Positions 23,057 to 34,155 of a stretch of DNA of 64,000 nucleotides are shown here, one piece after another. Position 1 is the first letter of the stretch. Every line of letters begins with the position of its first letter. Where the stretch lies: positions 35,549,419 to 35,613,418 of the forward strand of contig OZ020486.1 in the NCBI GenBank assembly GCA_963971405.1, read 5' to 3'. A program made the position numbers and the translations under genes. The notes under the pieces were generated by a model. The model worked only from the letters and a program-made list of their open reading frames with translations, was not told where the DNA came from and ran no database searches. Origin of the DNA: Psococerastis gibbosa. Lineage: Eukaryota; Arthropoda; Insecta; Psocodea; Psocidae.

Positions 23057-24078
23057 ACAAAAGAACCGGTCCGAGTTTACTCGAACATGCTTTCCAATTT
23101 ATCAATTAGTAGATGGAGAAAATGAGTTATTTCATGGTAAATAATTTTCCTATGGTTAAATTTCGGATATCTGGGGGGGGGGGGGGGTTGTCCACCTGAA
23201 GTCACTGGAGGTGAGGTAAATTCTGGATAGGTCAGACCAACACATTACCACACAGTAAGAATGGCAGGCACGTAATGATTTTGAGCGTGAATTTTCTAGG
23301 CCTATCATTTTTTCAAAAAAAGCTTTTTTACACAAAACCAAATAGTTTTTTTGGAAAGCAACCTGTCCGGTTTCGTTACTCAATTCAATACCTAAAACAT
23401 GCTTAAAGGTAGAAATCATCGATAGAAAAGTTTCGAAGAAAAATTATTTTTTAGTCATTTTTCATGAAAATGTCGTTCTTTTTATCTTTTTACCCCCAGA
23501 AGCAAACTATCAAGGGGCAAGTGACCCCCTGCATTTTATTAACATTAATAACGACTACTATATATGTTAATTTAAAAGAAATCGTTGGAGCCGTTTTTGA
23601 GAAATAATGTTTTTAGACTTTTTTTTTAGTTTTTCGAAAATAAAACCCCCTTTAAGTTAAGTAAGCCAAAAATAAAAATAAATTATCCCGGGGTTTGATT
23701 TTTGTGAACCTACATGCCAAATTTCATCAAAATCGATTGAGTAGTTTGCCCGGAAATCGATGAACAGACAGACAGAGCAACAGACAGACAGACATTTCGT
23801 AAAAACCAAAAAAAAAGAAAAACTAAATTTTTTTTGGGTTACTGGTATTTCAAAACGCGTAAATCCGTTGAAACATTAACTAAAGAAAATTAAGATTAGA
23901 TTACCTTGGGTATTAAAAATTTTAACGGTTCTGAGCATAACCGTATTTGACTTTATGGTTAAAATATCTTCTAAATAGTTTAAGTTTGGAGTTATATTAA
24001 AGTTTATATTTAGAATAAATAAAATTATTCCTAGAATCGAAAATTTTGACCATCACCAAGCTTTCCTTATACTACGAA
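23057..24078 (-). repeat. GTCTG-type repeat, inverted copy, longest
   Basis: Limits match the copy at 14,899-15,556 (AGAACCGGTCCGAGTTTACT to ..TTGGGTAGCA). It has an added segment near 23,190-23,420 and an AT-rich segment near 23,875-24,030 absent from the others. The GACAGACAGA array is at about 23,765-23,800. Confidence 0.75.
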
Positions 24079-24164
24079 TAAATTGGGTAGCACAAAAAAT
24101 TCAGGTGTTATGTTCTCACGGATGGAAGTATCCACTTCCGTGTGCGATTAGATTTTGAAATTAA

Positions 24165-24310
24165 GAAAATGTTCCCTTGGCCTGGGTCCACCCAACCCGA
24201 ATGGATAGGTACCTTTCGGGAAGGGGAAAACTGCCGGGTATTTGCTGACCATAACATCCCAAATAGTGCTGTGGTCAAGGGAGAGGATCCTCCGTCGCCA
24301 GGTCTCGACC
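24165..24310 (+). repeat. CTGGCCTGG..ACCGGG repeat, copy 2
   Basis: The best preserved of the three copies: CTTGGCCTGGGTCCA, GGTACCTTTCGGGA, GCCGGGTATTTGCTGACC and ATAACATCCCAAATAGTGCT. The open frame through it is a by-product of GC content. Confidence 0.55.
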
Positions 24311-24509
24311 TCCAATCAATCAATCAATCAATTTTAATATCGCAGTACAGTAATACAGTTACAAATTCAAACATTTCCCTATGGACTAGGCCCGTTTTAG
24401 GGTGGATATATATTTCCTTCAATATTAATAATCCGGCCGCAATGGCATTCGTCACAGTGGATTATGAGTGTATTGGTGTTGGTGTGTGTTGGTGGTGTAT
24501 TTGTATGTA

Positions 24510-24908
24510 TTTTTAAGTAGAGGATATGGAAAAAACTGGGCTTGGCGGGATTCGAACCCACGATCTACGCCTAACCGGGGCGTCGTCTTAACCGCTAGAC
24601 CCGCAAGCCCCGACGAATCCAGTAATCGCCAAATCCTCTACTTATGCTCAAATTGACTCGATTCGTGTTGCTAGACAGGTTAGCACAACTATACACAACT
24701 ATCTAACCGAAAAGGTCTGTGAGCTTACTTAATTGCACAAAGGCAATGCTTTATTCATTACATTTTAGTAATATGTGGTATATATAACACTGGCATTAAA
24801 TTAACTATGGTTGAAGAGGTAACCTCCTCGTTATAACCGGAATTAGAGGATATGGAAAAAACTGGGCTTGGCGGGATTCGAACCCACGATCTATGCCTAA
24901 CCGGGGCT
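24510..24908 (-). mobile_element. SINE A head-to-tail dimer
   Basis: Reading the minus strand, a unit truncated inside its tRNA module (starting near 24,908) runs through its tail to about 24,745 and joins directly to a second unit. The second unit has its own 5' part (CTCACAGACC, CAACACGAATCG), tRNA module (about 24,538-24,612) and a short tail ending CATATCCTCTACTTA. The spacing between equivalent points is about 329 bp. Confidence 0.75.
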
Positions 24909-25025
24909 TAATTTATAATAGATAAGTTAAGTATATATATATGTACATAATAGTCTCCTTAAAACAAAACAAACGTCAATAACAAAATCAAATATGAAGT
25001 AAAATCGCCGGTGGAATAGCCGCCG
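24909..25025. repeat. Fragment of the 42,385-42,805 foldback family
   Basis: TAATAGATAAGTTAAGTAT, CATAATAGTCTCCTTAAA and AAAATCGCCGGTGGAAT match the right arm of the palindrome in RhoGAP intron 2. It abuts the truncated SINE A. Confidence 0.65.
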
Positions 25026-26265
25026 AAGGTAGGTACCTATTGAGCTACTGGAAGTAATGTGTCGTGAAATGTTTAAAAAAGGTAAACAGTTTTGGTATAC
25101 TGTTTGTAGTTGGTCGTTGGTAAACAATAAAAAAATTACTAGTAACTTGCTGTGTTATGTACTTAACGCAACTCTGAAAAAAGATAGGATATAAAAGAAA
25201 CTGGGCAGCGTTGCCAAGATTTTTACAGTGTGAAATATGTGAGGTCGGTGTGTGGAGTGCTGTTGGGTTGTTCGAACCATCGTCTCCCGGGCCCTAGTGT
25301 CTCCCTTCTCCTGGAACTACCCCCTTGGCCACAGTCAATTTCTCGTGCTTTACTTTCCGTTCAATATGTTACTGTCTCAGATTTGTTTTGTTTATTTGAA
25401 ACTGTAAGTCATTTAACAGAAGATGTTAGGAGATCAGACCGTCAGAAATTTGTTTTACAAACATTTTGACGCTTCTTTGAAATAGCTCTTTGGGTTTATT
25501 ATTTTTTTCTTACAACTTGACATTCTTTTTATCGCATCAGCATGGTTGCTAATAGTGGACAAACAAATGTAATGTGGATTGTTCCATAGGCTACGTTTTG
25601 CGGTAAAATTTGGTGTAAGGATAATAAACTGTATAATTACCACTAGTGTAGGATATAGTATTCCGTAAGGACTACATATACTACTTAAGTGCATCAACGC
25701 GTGCGGCAGCACGATAGTCAAGTTCCCTCAAATCCCCCGGCATAATATTCAATATTAGAGTAAAGGCTTACCTGGGTGTCCGTTTTAGAGTGAGAAACAA
25801 CAATAAGCCTACATAGGATAATCCTCTTGTCACTTTTTTAAAGTTGAATTTTTAATTAAGTTAAAGTGACCCCGCTTCGCTTCCCTTATAAATCTGTTAT
25901 GTATACAGTATATTATATTACATTACATTATATGTATATAAATATAAACATATTACACTATTTAAGTACACTAGAAAACATTTCACATAAGCGCCGACTC
26001 CACTATCTTCCTTTTAGGGAAACATGGTAGGACTTGTCCTGGTCACCTCCGAAGTAATCGTGTGACTTCACTGTGTTTCCCAAGTGGTTCGGAATCCACT
26101 ATAATCAGGAGGTCCACTGTCCTATGGGCTGGCATAGGACAGTCAAGTCAGGGTCGCTCTATGGGCCCAAATATGAGGCCTAAGTCGTTATTAACCCGAC
26201 GAACACTACTACTACTACATCTTCCTTTTAAATCGCTATGTAGACAACTAGGTATGAACTTTTGT
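25026..26265. other. Gene-free stretch
   Basis: No convincing exon. A frame at 25,230-25,469 shows no domain. Dinucleotide and ATT-rich patches occur around 25,900-25,960. Confidence 0.45.
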
Positions 26266-26269
26266 GGAA

Positions 26270-26650
26270 GTATCACATTATTGTCACTTGGACTGGCCGC
26301 CATCTTGAAATCGTTGATTTGTCGTAAAACATGTTACTTTCAGACACATTTCATACCATCCCTCCACAACCAATATTAACTATAATTTTGTTGTAGTGTG
26401 CACTCTGTGTAAACTATGATATGAATTTTGTATGAGTTTGATCGGCCGCCATCTATAAATTAAATAGCAGATCAGATTAGGCTGGTTATTGGTTAACGAC
26501 CTTTATCAAGACATTGCATTGGTATGATTAATTTTTGTGCCACGTTTAATCAAGATCGGATAATATCTACGGAAGTTATATGCATACAGTATATATAATA
26601 TTTTGAACGGGGGTGGTTTTAAGCTCAGGGATCATGAAATGAAAAGTTAT
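26270..26650 (+). repeat. GGCCGCCATCTTGAAATCG repeat, copy 1
   Basis: Matches about 57,915-58,330 in the same orientation in ordered blocks: CTTGAAATCGT.GATTTGTC, GGCCGCCATCT, TTTTTGTGCCA.GTTT, GATCGGATAATAT and ATTTTGAACG..GGGTGGTTTTA. Unknown class, no reading frame. Confidence 0.7.
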
Positions 26651-26697
26651 ATACAGTATATATATATATACATATATTGTATATATACTGTATGTAT
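26646..26697. repeat. AT microsatellite / near-palindrome
   Basis: ATACAGTATATATATAT..ATATATACTGTAT is an inverted pair around an AT repeat. Confidence 0.7.
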
Positions 26698-26899
26698 CTC
26701 CAAAGTTTTGTTAGAAAAATATAAATAACACTTCTACTCTGGTCTGTTTATTGCTTCGTGGGCTACTTGGTGAATATTGATGACACTTCGCATATTGTAG
26801 GTTCGCGGCGCCAACGATTACTTTGAAAATTCACATATTGTAGTCGACATTGATATCAATAAAACCCAATGACCGCTCATCTCTTGATAGTTGAACAAA

Positions 26900-27485
26900 G
26901 AAATTAAAAAAGACTCAATTTCCATGAAAAATTATTTAAAAAAAAGTATTTTTTTTTTTTTTTTTTTGCGGAACCTTTCTATTGATGCTTTCAAACTTCA
27001 GGCATGTTTTATGAGTTAAATAGAGTAACAAAACCGAACAGATTACATACTTTCCCAAGCAAATTGTTTTTCAATAAAAAATTATTTTTGGAAGAAATTA
27101 TGGATAGTTAATTCACCAATACATTGCATACCCTGCCATTATTACTGTGTTGAATTATATTGGTCTCCCAGGTATTTGACTTTGTTTCATTGATCAATTC
27201 AATGCCGCGAGATAGGGAAAGTCGAGGCAATCGAAATATAACCCTAGAACAATTATTTACCATGGAACTGCTGTTTTGTATCTCGGTAGGCGGGGTATCC
27301 ACATACGTCAATGGTCAATGTGAAATGTGAAATTGACGTTTTAGCAGACATTAAAGACATACTAAAAATTCTGCTTCCACGTCAAAACCATATTTCTCAT
27401 TGACCATTGACGTATGTGGAAACCCCGCCGTACCTATACTAATTGATAAATAGGGGAGCATGAACGGGTTCACTGTTCTTTAAAT
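26900..27485 (+). repeat. GTCTG-type repeat, 3' half, with nested MITE
   Basis: Contains CCTTTCTATTGATG, AGGCATGTTTTATGAGTTAAA and GAACAGATTAC, which match the 3' half of the family, and resumes after the MITE with CTAATTGATAAATAGG..GAGCATG. It is interrupted at 27,289-27,429. A run of about 20 T is at 26,950. Confidence 0.7.
27289..27429. mobile_element. GGCGGGG palindromic MITE, copy 2
   Basis: GGCGGGGTATCCACATACG to CGTATGTGGAAACCCCGCC, 141 bp, with 3-bp duplication GTA at 27,286-27,288 and 27,430-27,432. Confidence 0.88.
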
Positions 27486-29570
27486 TGTGGCTTTGACGTC
27501 ATTGTTGTCATCATAGCTTCTCCCGCCAGAGGTCATAGCACGAACAGAAATGGTTCAACACCTGAATTTCCACTAGAATGTCTGTAGGCAAGCACGAGAG
27601 ACCATATTAACTAATTACCGGGTTTGAGAATGTAAACAAAAGAATGCAAAGTGCTAATCTGTTATTGTTTTATTTAAACATGGTTAACCGTAAGTTATGT
27701 ACCGTACAGAAGTTAGTTGTTTTTTTAATTTAATGATTCAGTTCCCTGACTGTAAATATCTATTATAGTTAAAATAGCATATAGTTCAAATAAATATCTT
27801 GATGCAGCGAAAATACATATTATATTCTGTACATATGTACTGTACATGCAGTTGGCAAGCACAATGCACTGCCCATATAGTACATTGGACAGAATGTAGC
27901 TTCTTCCCCAGAACTGATGCTTCGAACAATTGGTAAACCCTAGGCAATTTTTGATAGGTGGAGATAGCCTATAAATGTGCTAGGTCGACTCACACCAAGC
28001 AGTGATAAGGCATAAACATTTAATGCGCGTTCTAAAATTAGTAAAACCTAGTGTATTTCATTATGACTGTGAAGTCGACATAATTTTCCAAAATGCCGTG
28101 AAATGTGCAGCGAATTCGACTCCTTTGAGCTGTAGCCAAGGAGAGGTAGTGAAGAGCAGCTAAAAATAAGAAACAAGGCGAAAGTCCAGACAGTCGGAAA
28201 AATAATGACCCATTGAAAAGCTTACTGCTTCGTGGAAGGTGCTGACAGAGTAAAACCAGTACACTACACTATTGTTTATAAAATAAAGTCCATCTAAACA
28301 TTGGGTTCGACCAGGCCCGTACAAAATTTAAAAAAAGTGTAAAAGCAAGATAATAGCACTTGTATTTTCGGTCGTTGGTCTACACTCGGCCTTTTCGAAA
28401 ATCGATAACTCTGTTATGGAAACTAACTCCGATAGGTTGGCATTGTAATAGAACAATAAGACAATATTTATTGATTTTAATATGGTTCTCAAATGTCTTC
28501 TTTACCCTTGCGGTCAGTTTAGCCGCAGCGAACATTTTTACGCCTATAAATGGGCTCATTTGGACACATTAGTAGGTACCAACGTACCGTACATGGGAAG
28601 TAGGTTCCACTGTCGCGATAGCCTATACATGGATCCTCCATTTTACATTTTTGCGCAAAGTCAAATTTTTCTCATCGTATAGAGTGATAAAATAAGGTGT
28701 CATAAACTAGAAACAATATTCCTCTCCGCTTTGATGCACATTTTGTAGGTGTCACTAACACCCATCGGCCACAGTTATTGATTTTTAAATATAACGATCG
28801 CTGAGGATGTCAGGTCGAAGGAGTTCCGAAATTGTGGCTGATTGGTTTTGACATACTATACATCTAAATGAAGAGAAATTTTACTTTGTCCAAAAAATGG
28901 GGTCCATTTGCTTTTAATTTGGAACTCGTAATTTGATGTGTTCCTATTATACAACACGATTAAACCTAGTCTGAATTTCATAACTTTGACTGGCCTCTCT
29001 TATAGTCTCTTATTCCAACCCATAGACAACAGAATTCTGTATAAGTTATGTCTTAAAGTCATTAGGGACAGGATGTTGGGCTGAAATGCATTAACTTTTA
29101 ATTTGAGTGATTATCTAAAACTTCAAAATGTTGCAATGTTTATTTATGTTTCGTTCTGTTTGTTTCGTTTGTGGCTGTAATTGTAATAATTATTTGTGTG
29201 CAAAGAGAGACTATAAACAGATTAATGGTTGCATATCTTGTCTCTACCATTTATATCATTTAGTGGTCACTTTAAAACGGAAAACGGGCATTTTTCTCTC
29301 AGGGCAGATCTTAAGTCAGATAGAGAGTTTACTGTGGGTTAGAATATAAGACCCCGCCCCGCCGACGTTCAAACTTATTAATTTCAGTTATACCAGTCAT
29401 TTCAATATTTACCGCATTTTAACAGGGCTATACAAATCAAAGTTTTCAAAAAAAAGAGTATGAACGCATACTGTATGTAGACTAGGCTAGGTTCTATTGC
29501 ATTTTCAATCGCGACAGTGGAACCTATTTCCCAGTTCTGAAATTCAGACTAGTCGAGATTGATTGTAACT
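27486..29570. other. Long gene-free stretch
   Basis: No exon with splice context. A fragment related to the TTAAAAATGTAAACA foldback core is at about 27,605-27,690. Several 60-75 codon frames are without recognisable content. Confidence 0.5.
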
Positions 29571-29585
29571 AAGGCGCGGTCTCCA

Positions 29586-30422
29586 GCCTGTCTTTTCCTG
29601 CTGCATCCATACCATTGGTCATGGCTTCATGGACACGGCAAAATCAAACCACATGAGAATTTTTCTCTGAATTAGGTATCCAAATTATGGCTAAATTCAG
29701 AAGCCCGTATTCTCTAACATGATGCTTTACAGGGGCTATGAAATCCTGTCCCACTGCAGCAATGGAGATAGTACTGGACTTCCCACCCCTCCATGTTGCA
29801 GTGGAAACTTCAGCCAAAAGGGCATTATTAGGAGCGGGTTAAGTAGGAGTGGAAGGGCAGTTAAGAGAGACTCAGCCTCTCTGACTACGTCTGACCACTG
29901 CCTGGATATGCCAAGCGATAGAATCCATCCAAAATACTGTTTTAGGAGGGAATTAGAAACTATATTAGGGACAAAGAAAGAATACTGCGAATTAGCAGGA
30001 ATTCTCAATAGTCAAACAATCATCCAAGTGGTTTACTGATGGCTCTAAGCTGGGACATACAAAACCAAGAACAGGCCTTGGCGTCTTTGGTCTTAGGGTT
30101 ATATATCTGAAGTCTCTTGGGGATACAACTACAGTCTTGCAGATTCTGCAATGAAGGAGTGGAGGACCTCAAGCACATTCTCCTTCATTGCGATACAATC
30201 GCACGAAGAAAAGCAGCTTGCTCGGGAAGCTTGCAGTTACATGTAAAAGACCTACAACTTCTAAACCCCCTCAAGATCTTGGTTCTCCTGAGGGAGATAG
30301 TTCTCGAGGAAGAGATGTAGAAGTGATGTAGATACTTTGTTGTAGGGGCACAATAGGCCAAATAGGCTTAAGTGCACACAGGTAACACCTGTACCCCAAT
30401 TAAAAAACAAAACAAAAAAAAC
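29586..30422 (+). mobile_element. 5'-truncated LINE with RNase H, 837 bp
   Basis: Flanked by exact 15-bp duplications AAGGCGCGGTCTCCA (29,571-29,585 and 30,423-30,437) and ending in an A-rich tail at 30,398-30,422. Broken frames encode AMEIVLDFPPLHVAVE and AKRALLGAG (region before RNase H), KWFTDGSKLGH (the F-T-D-G-S-K RNase H motif, about 30,025-30,055) and CRFCNEGVEDLKHILLHCD (C-terminal C-x2-C-x(n)-H-x4-C, about 30,138-30,195). These place it among RNase H-bearing non-LTR clades such as R1, Loa or I. It is dead. Confidence 0.85.
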
Positions 30423-30494
30423 AAGGCGCGGTCTCCATCGACCTCTAAGTGCAAAATACACATACGGTGACGTGGTAGCAGACATTCAAGACTT

Positions 30495-30744
30495 AGGCGG
30501 GGTTTCCGACGACCTCTCATTGCAGAATGCAAATGACATTGACGGAAATTTGAATTTTTATAGAAATCTATTAAAATGATTGTAATTAACATATCCCATG
30601 ACGCCATTTTTTAAGTTCAGTTTGTTTGTTTGTGATTTTACTCTATGATCATTGATCAATTTTAACTATGGCATAGAGTAAAACAAAAATTTCCGTCAAT
30701 GTCATTTGCATTCTGCAATGAGAAGTCGGTGGAAACCCCCCTTT
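30495..30744. mobile_element. Inner GGCGGGG MITE with a different interior
   Basis: GGCGGGGTTTCCGACGACC on the left and GTCGGTGGAAACCCCCC on the right, with long arms (ATTGCAGAATGCAAATGACA mirrored). The edges share the GGCGGGG family terminus but the interior is new. The centre includes TTTAAGTTCAGTTTG. It sits inside the outer MITE arm after GACTTA. Confidence 0.78.
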
Positions 30745-30991
30745 ATTAATGATATCTGCTACCACGTCACCGTATGTGTATTTTGCACTTAGAGGTCGCT
30801 GGAAACCGCGCCTTAATCATTCAAACCACGACGTTTTAAGTTCGTCCTCCTGCCTTAGATGTCATGGTCCCATATTTGGTTGCGCAATATACCGTAGGCT
30901 AATTGTAATGATGCAAAAAAAAGTACGGTGGAGGGCCTGAAAACCTTATTAGTTCTATTACGGGTTGAGACGGTGCTTGAAATAATGATGC

Positions 30992-31020
30992 TATTTTTTT
31001 TTTTTTTTTTTTTTTTTTTC
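30992..31020. repeat. Poly-T run
   Basis: An uninterrupted T run of about 28, followed by a fragment of the TACTATGGCCATTATT family at 31,082-31,190. It could be the A-tail of a retroposon on the minus strand, but no body was identified. Confidence 0.6.
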
Positions 31021-31081
31021 GTGCCACAAACTCATTTTTATTTATTCATTTATTAATCTATTTTTTCAACAAGACCAACGG

Positions 31082-31190
31082 GCCTACTATGGCCATTATT
31101 TTTAATATAAACCGGGAATTAAAAATATAAACAAGATAATTTCACTATGGAAAGTGCTATTACAAATTGATTTGTTTAAATTTTTTAACC
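31082..31190 (+). repeat. GGCCTACTATGGC foldback fragment
   Basis: GGGCCTACTATGGCCATTATT, GGGAATTAAAAATATAAACA and ATGGAAAGTGCTATT correspond to the left half of the family. The mirror half is missing. Confidence 0.65.
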
Positions 31191-31457
31191 CTAAGAATAA
31201 GTTAATACTAAACGGCATAGTACGTAGCGCGTATAACGAAAGTACGGTATAATCCACTATTAAGGTGCTCATATACAATTACGTAAACTTCAACATACTT
31301 AATCATTCAACTCAAACATACAGCCACCAATCAATCGGGATTGTCGAATTGTAAATACACCCAAGGTCACGTGATCGTAAATTTGTTCACTCACACAAGA
31401 ACACCTTAAAACAAAACTTATGTGTGGACATCGGCCTATTGCTACACAACTTGTTGC

Positions 31458-31600
31458 TTTCCTATTTATACGTAGTATAAGGAAAGCTTTATGTTGGTCG
31501 AAATTTTCGATTCCGAGGTTTCAACGGATTTACACGTTTTGAGGTCCCAGCATATGCAATATATGTATATATATATATATATATGCAATATATTGAGGTG
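31458..31600 (+). repeat. GTCTG-type repeat 5' fragment and AT microsatellite
   Basis: TTGCTTTCCTATTTATACGT to CGTTTTGAGGTCCCAG is the 5' block of the family. It breaks into a TATATATATATA array (about 31,560-31,585) and then a C run of about 16. Confidence 0.75.
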
Positions 31601-32585
31601 GACCCCCCCCCCCCCCCACCGATGTAAATTTCGTTGTTACTGCATTGTATGTGATCAAAGTTGATACTCTCACATTCAGTGCCAACCTAGGGGATGTATT
31701 GTGGGCAGTGGAATGAATATGCCCCCCCCCCCCCGCAGAAATGGGAAATTTAAGATTAAATTAACTAATATGAGTCGTTTTAATGCAGAATTTACCAGAT
31801 CTAATTGATATGTTCGAGCCAACAGTGCGCTGTAGGCTGTTTGGTTGAGAGAATTCAACGTCGCCTCGATCCTCTGCCCGTGGCAAGAAGTTCATAGCTA
31901 GAGGCGAACTGGTCTCAGCCCCTCCCGAAAATATTTTAAGCAAACACCACTAGTTGCCGGTACCCAAGCAAAAAGTCAGCCGGCCACCTTGCTGGTAGAA
32001 ATTAAATTGCCTAGGATAGGTGTGGACGAAACATAACCGTGCATGGGGTATTTTCTATAAATAACCAATCGGATTTGCCCGATGACTGCAACAGACGGTT
32101 AAATTTGCAAGTCAATCACATCAAAATTTGGAATGATGTGAAAATTAGTGATCTCTGATGACCTTAGCATCCTACATGTCGATTGAAATAACTGTCCGCC
32201 GCCTCCAATACACTGGCCAACACTTTATCATCACAGACAATCAGCTATTGTCACGTGATTGAACCGATATAAAAGTGGTTGAATTCCACTGTTAAAGTGA
32301 GCGTTATTTTTGAAAGCCCGAGGGAGCTATTTCGGAGAGTGCCGGGTATATTTTGGGATCAGTGGAGCTAGGGCTGGTCATGCCGGTAGCGTTACTAGGT
32401 CATTGTTGTCGCAAACTTCTTTGACAACGTCACTATCCATGCCAAGCCTCCAGGCTGGTCAATCAAAACGAAAACAACAAATCAGGCTGAAAGGGTGTAT
32501 CGTGTATCTTTGCTCTTATAGTGGAACAGGTTTAGATCGCGGGTATGACGTCATTTGTCTAGGATCAATGATGACTGGGCATGGG
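31600..32585. other. Gene-free stretch with C-runs
   Basis: Two C runs (about 31,602 and 31,721) flank about 120 bp. A repeat shared in inverted form with 11,830-11,915 lies at 31,850-31,935. A frame at 32,310-32,738 is a fusion of unknown sequence to a LINE tail and is not taken as a gene. Confidence 0.5.
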
Positions 32586-32589
32586 GGAG

Positions 32590-33430
32590 GGGGACACTCA
32601 TATTTACATACAGCATATTTACATATTTTACATATCTTAAAGCCTGAGGTGAGGGGGACATTTAAACAAATTGGGGACACCCACATCTACAGCACGAGAC
32701 AAAAGGTAGACCACGCACAGCTAAGTGTGAAAGACTAGATTCTATACTATTTTTATTAATAAATATTCGTCTGTCAAACCAATAGTTTTATCTTCCAAAA
32801 TGTTCAAAACCTATTTTGCATTTACGTATACTTAAAAAAAAGTTGTAGAGTCATTTCGATAAGTCTTAGTCTGTAAAATCTAATCGTTACTGCTGTTTTG
32901 GGCCTATGTTTCTAAACATATCCCCCGAGGGAGACCCTTGGGCCCCCTGTTTGCAATCTTCCTTAGTAAAATGGAGGACATGTAGAGTTGTGGTACGGAC
33001 TCTGACTTTCACCCGAAAGGTTGTTGGTTCGAGTCCTACACTTCCTACATTTTCTGGCCATGCTTCGGAGGTCATGTAAAGCAGGCGGTCCCGGGCCTTC
33101 CTAGTTGAGTGTAAGAGAGGGCTTTATAGCCTTAACTCCGCTAGGTTGGCTTAGTAATAGAACAAAAGTCCTTATTTATCTATTTACTATTCGCCTGCCT
33201 TATGAAATTCCCAAGTGAACTGAGAGTGGCGAGAAATTCTACTAACTTCCCTAAATTGCTTAGAAACCATCTCTTAGAGAAAGCTTAACTTACTACACTG
33301 ATGTCACTGAGGCACTAGCATAATAGCAATTACAAAATTACATGACTTTGATGATATTTTGACGATTTTACTTTACACATTCTTGTTGATTACTTGATTG
33401 TATAATTTAACAGAAATACATATTTATTTA
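32590..33430 (+). pseudogene. Jockey-like LINE 3' end, split by SINE B
   Basis: The left part reads HILHILKPEVRGTFKQIG and DTHIYSTRQK, matching the minus-strand remnant at 13,310-13,800. The right part (from 33,192, TTCGCCTGCCTTATG..) continues the same alignment to the TTTATTTATTTAT tail. The SINE insertion at 32,752-33,184 accounts for the gap. Confidence 0.82.
32752..33184 (+). mobile_element. SINE family B, complete copy with duplication
   Basis: 433 bp between TACTATT (32,745-32,751) and TACTATT (33,185-33,191). The left body is about 215 bp. The tRNA-like module starts at about 32,970 (ACATGTAGAGTTGTGGTACGG), with B box GGTTCGAGTCC at about 33,025-33,035. The tail carries CCGGGCC, AGTTGAGTGTAAG and GGTTGGCTTAGTAAT and ends in T-A-T-T-T repeats. 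Confidence 0.85.
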
Positions 33431-33719
33431 TTTATAATTTAATGCCGAAGCCACCCTAGCCCAAACGTCTTATCTTATATAGGCAAATGACGTTGGATCC
33501 AATATGAACTCGTTCCATTATAGTTTTTGTTCCGTTTTATATAATTCTAGTTCAAAAACAAAAATGTACCCTTCTGTTAGTAACTGTTACCGTTGGTAGC
33601 TCTACCATGATACGCATGCGTTTGAAAATCCACATCCACAAAAGGTATAATCAATGATAATAAATATATCTAGTCTACCGTGTACCATCCTAATGTAAAG
33701 AAAATGCCGTTGCACAACA

Positions 33720-33895
33720 ACCCGATGAAGCCAAGCCTAGGGACTGGTAGAGGATCCTCTGCACTACTTCGGATGTTGTGGTCAGCAAAATCCCCGGTAG
33801 CCGCATTTTCCCTTCTTGGCCGTACCGATGAAGCTATAAGGCAGCACCCGTCAGGATTAGAGTTGGGTCTACTCAAGCCAGGAGGATTTTCTTTT
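33720..33895 (-). repeat. CTGGCCTGG..ACCGGG repeat, copy 3
   Basis: On the minus strand: CCTGGCTTGAGTAGACCCAA, GGGAAAATGCGGCTACCGGG and TTTGCTGACCACAACATCC. Opposite orientation to copies 1 and 2. Confidence 0.55.
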
Positions 33896-34026
33896 CCTTG
33901 TATGCCCATTTTCGAACCTCGATCCTCCGTCTCATAGTGTAGTTTTCTACGCAACTAGAGTACTAGACTATTCCTGACCTACCTACCTTTTCCAATATAT
34001 AATGGTAATTTATGATACTTCACTGC

Positions 34027-34155
34027 CGGCCTACTATGGCGATTAGTATTACCTTATTTTTGGGATTAAAAATGTGAGCACTTCCCGTTATAAAATTATC
34101 TTGTTTACATTTTTAATCCCAGGTTATATGATTAATAATAATCGCCATAGTAGGT
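34027..34155. mobile_element. GGCCTACTATGGCGATTA palindrome
   Basis: GGCCTACTATGGCGATTA on the left and TAATCGCCATAGTAGG on the right, with GGGATTAAAAATGT and ACATTTTTAATCCC nearer the centre. A compact, nearly full foldback. Confidence 0.82.

Larger units (their letters stand above)
29571..30812. mobile_element. GGCGCGG palindromic MITE split by a LINE and an inner MITE
   Basis: The MITE is GGCGCGGTCTCCATCGACC.. (left, restored after removing the LINE) to ..GGTCGCTGGAAACCGCGCC (right). The arms share TGACGTGGTAGCAGACATT with the GGCGGGG family. A LINE occupies 29,586-30,422 and another MITE occupies about 30,495-30,744. Confidence 0.8.

Noticed and set aside
32310-32738. 142-codon protein
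   Set aside because: Its last third is the LINE tail also present at 13,310-13,800; the first part has no recognised content.
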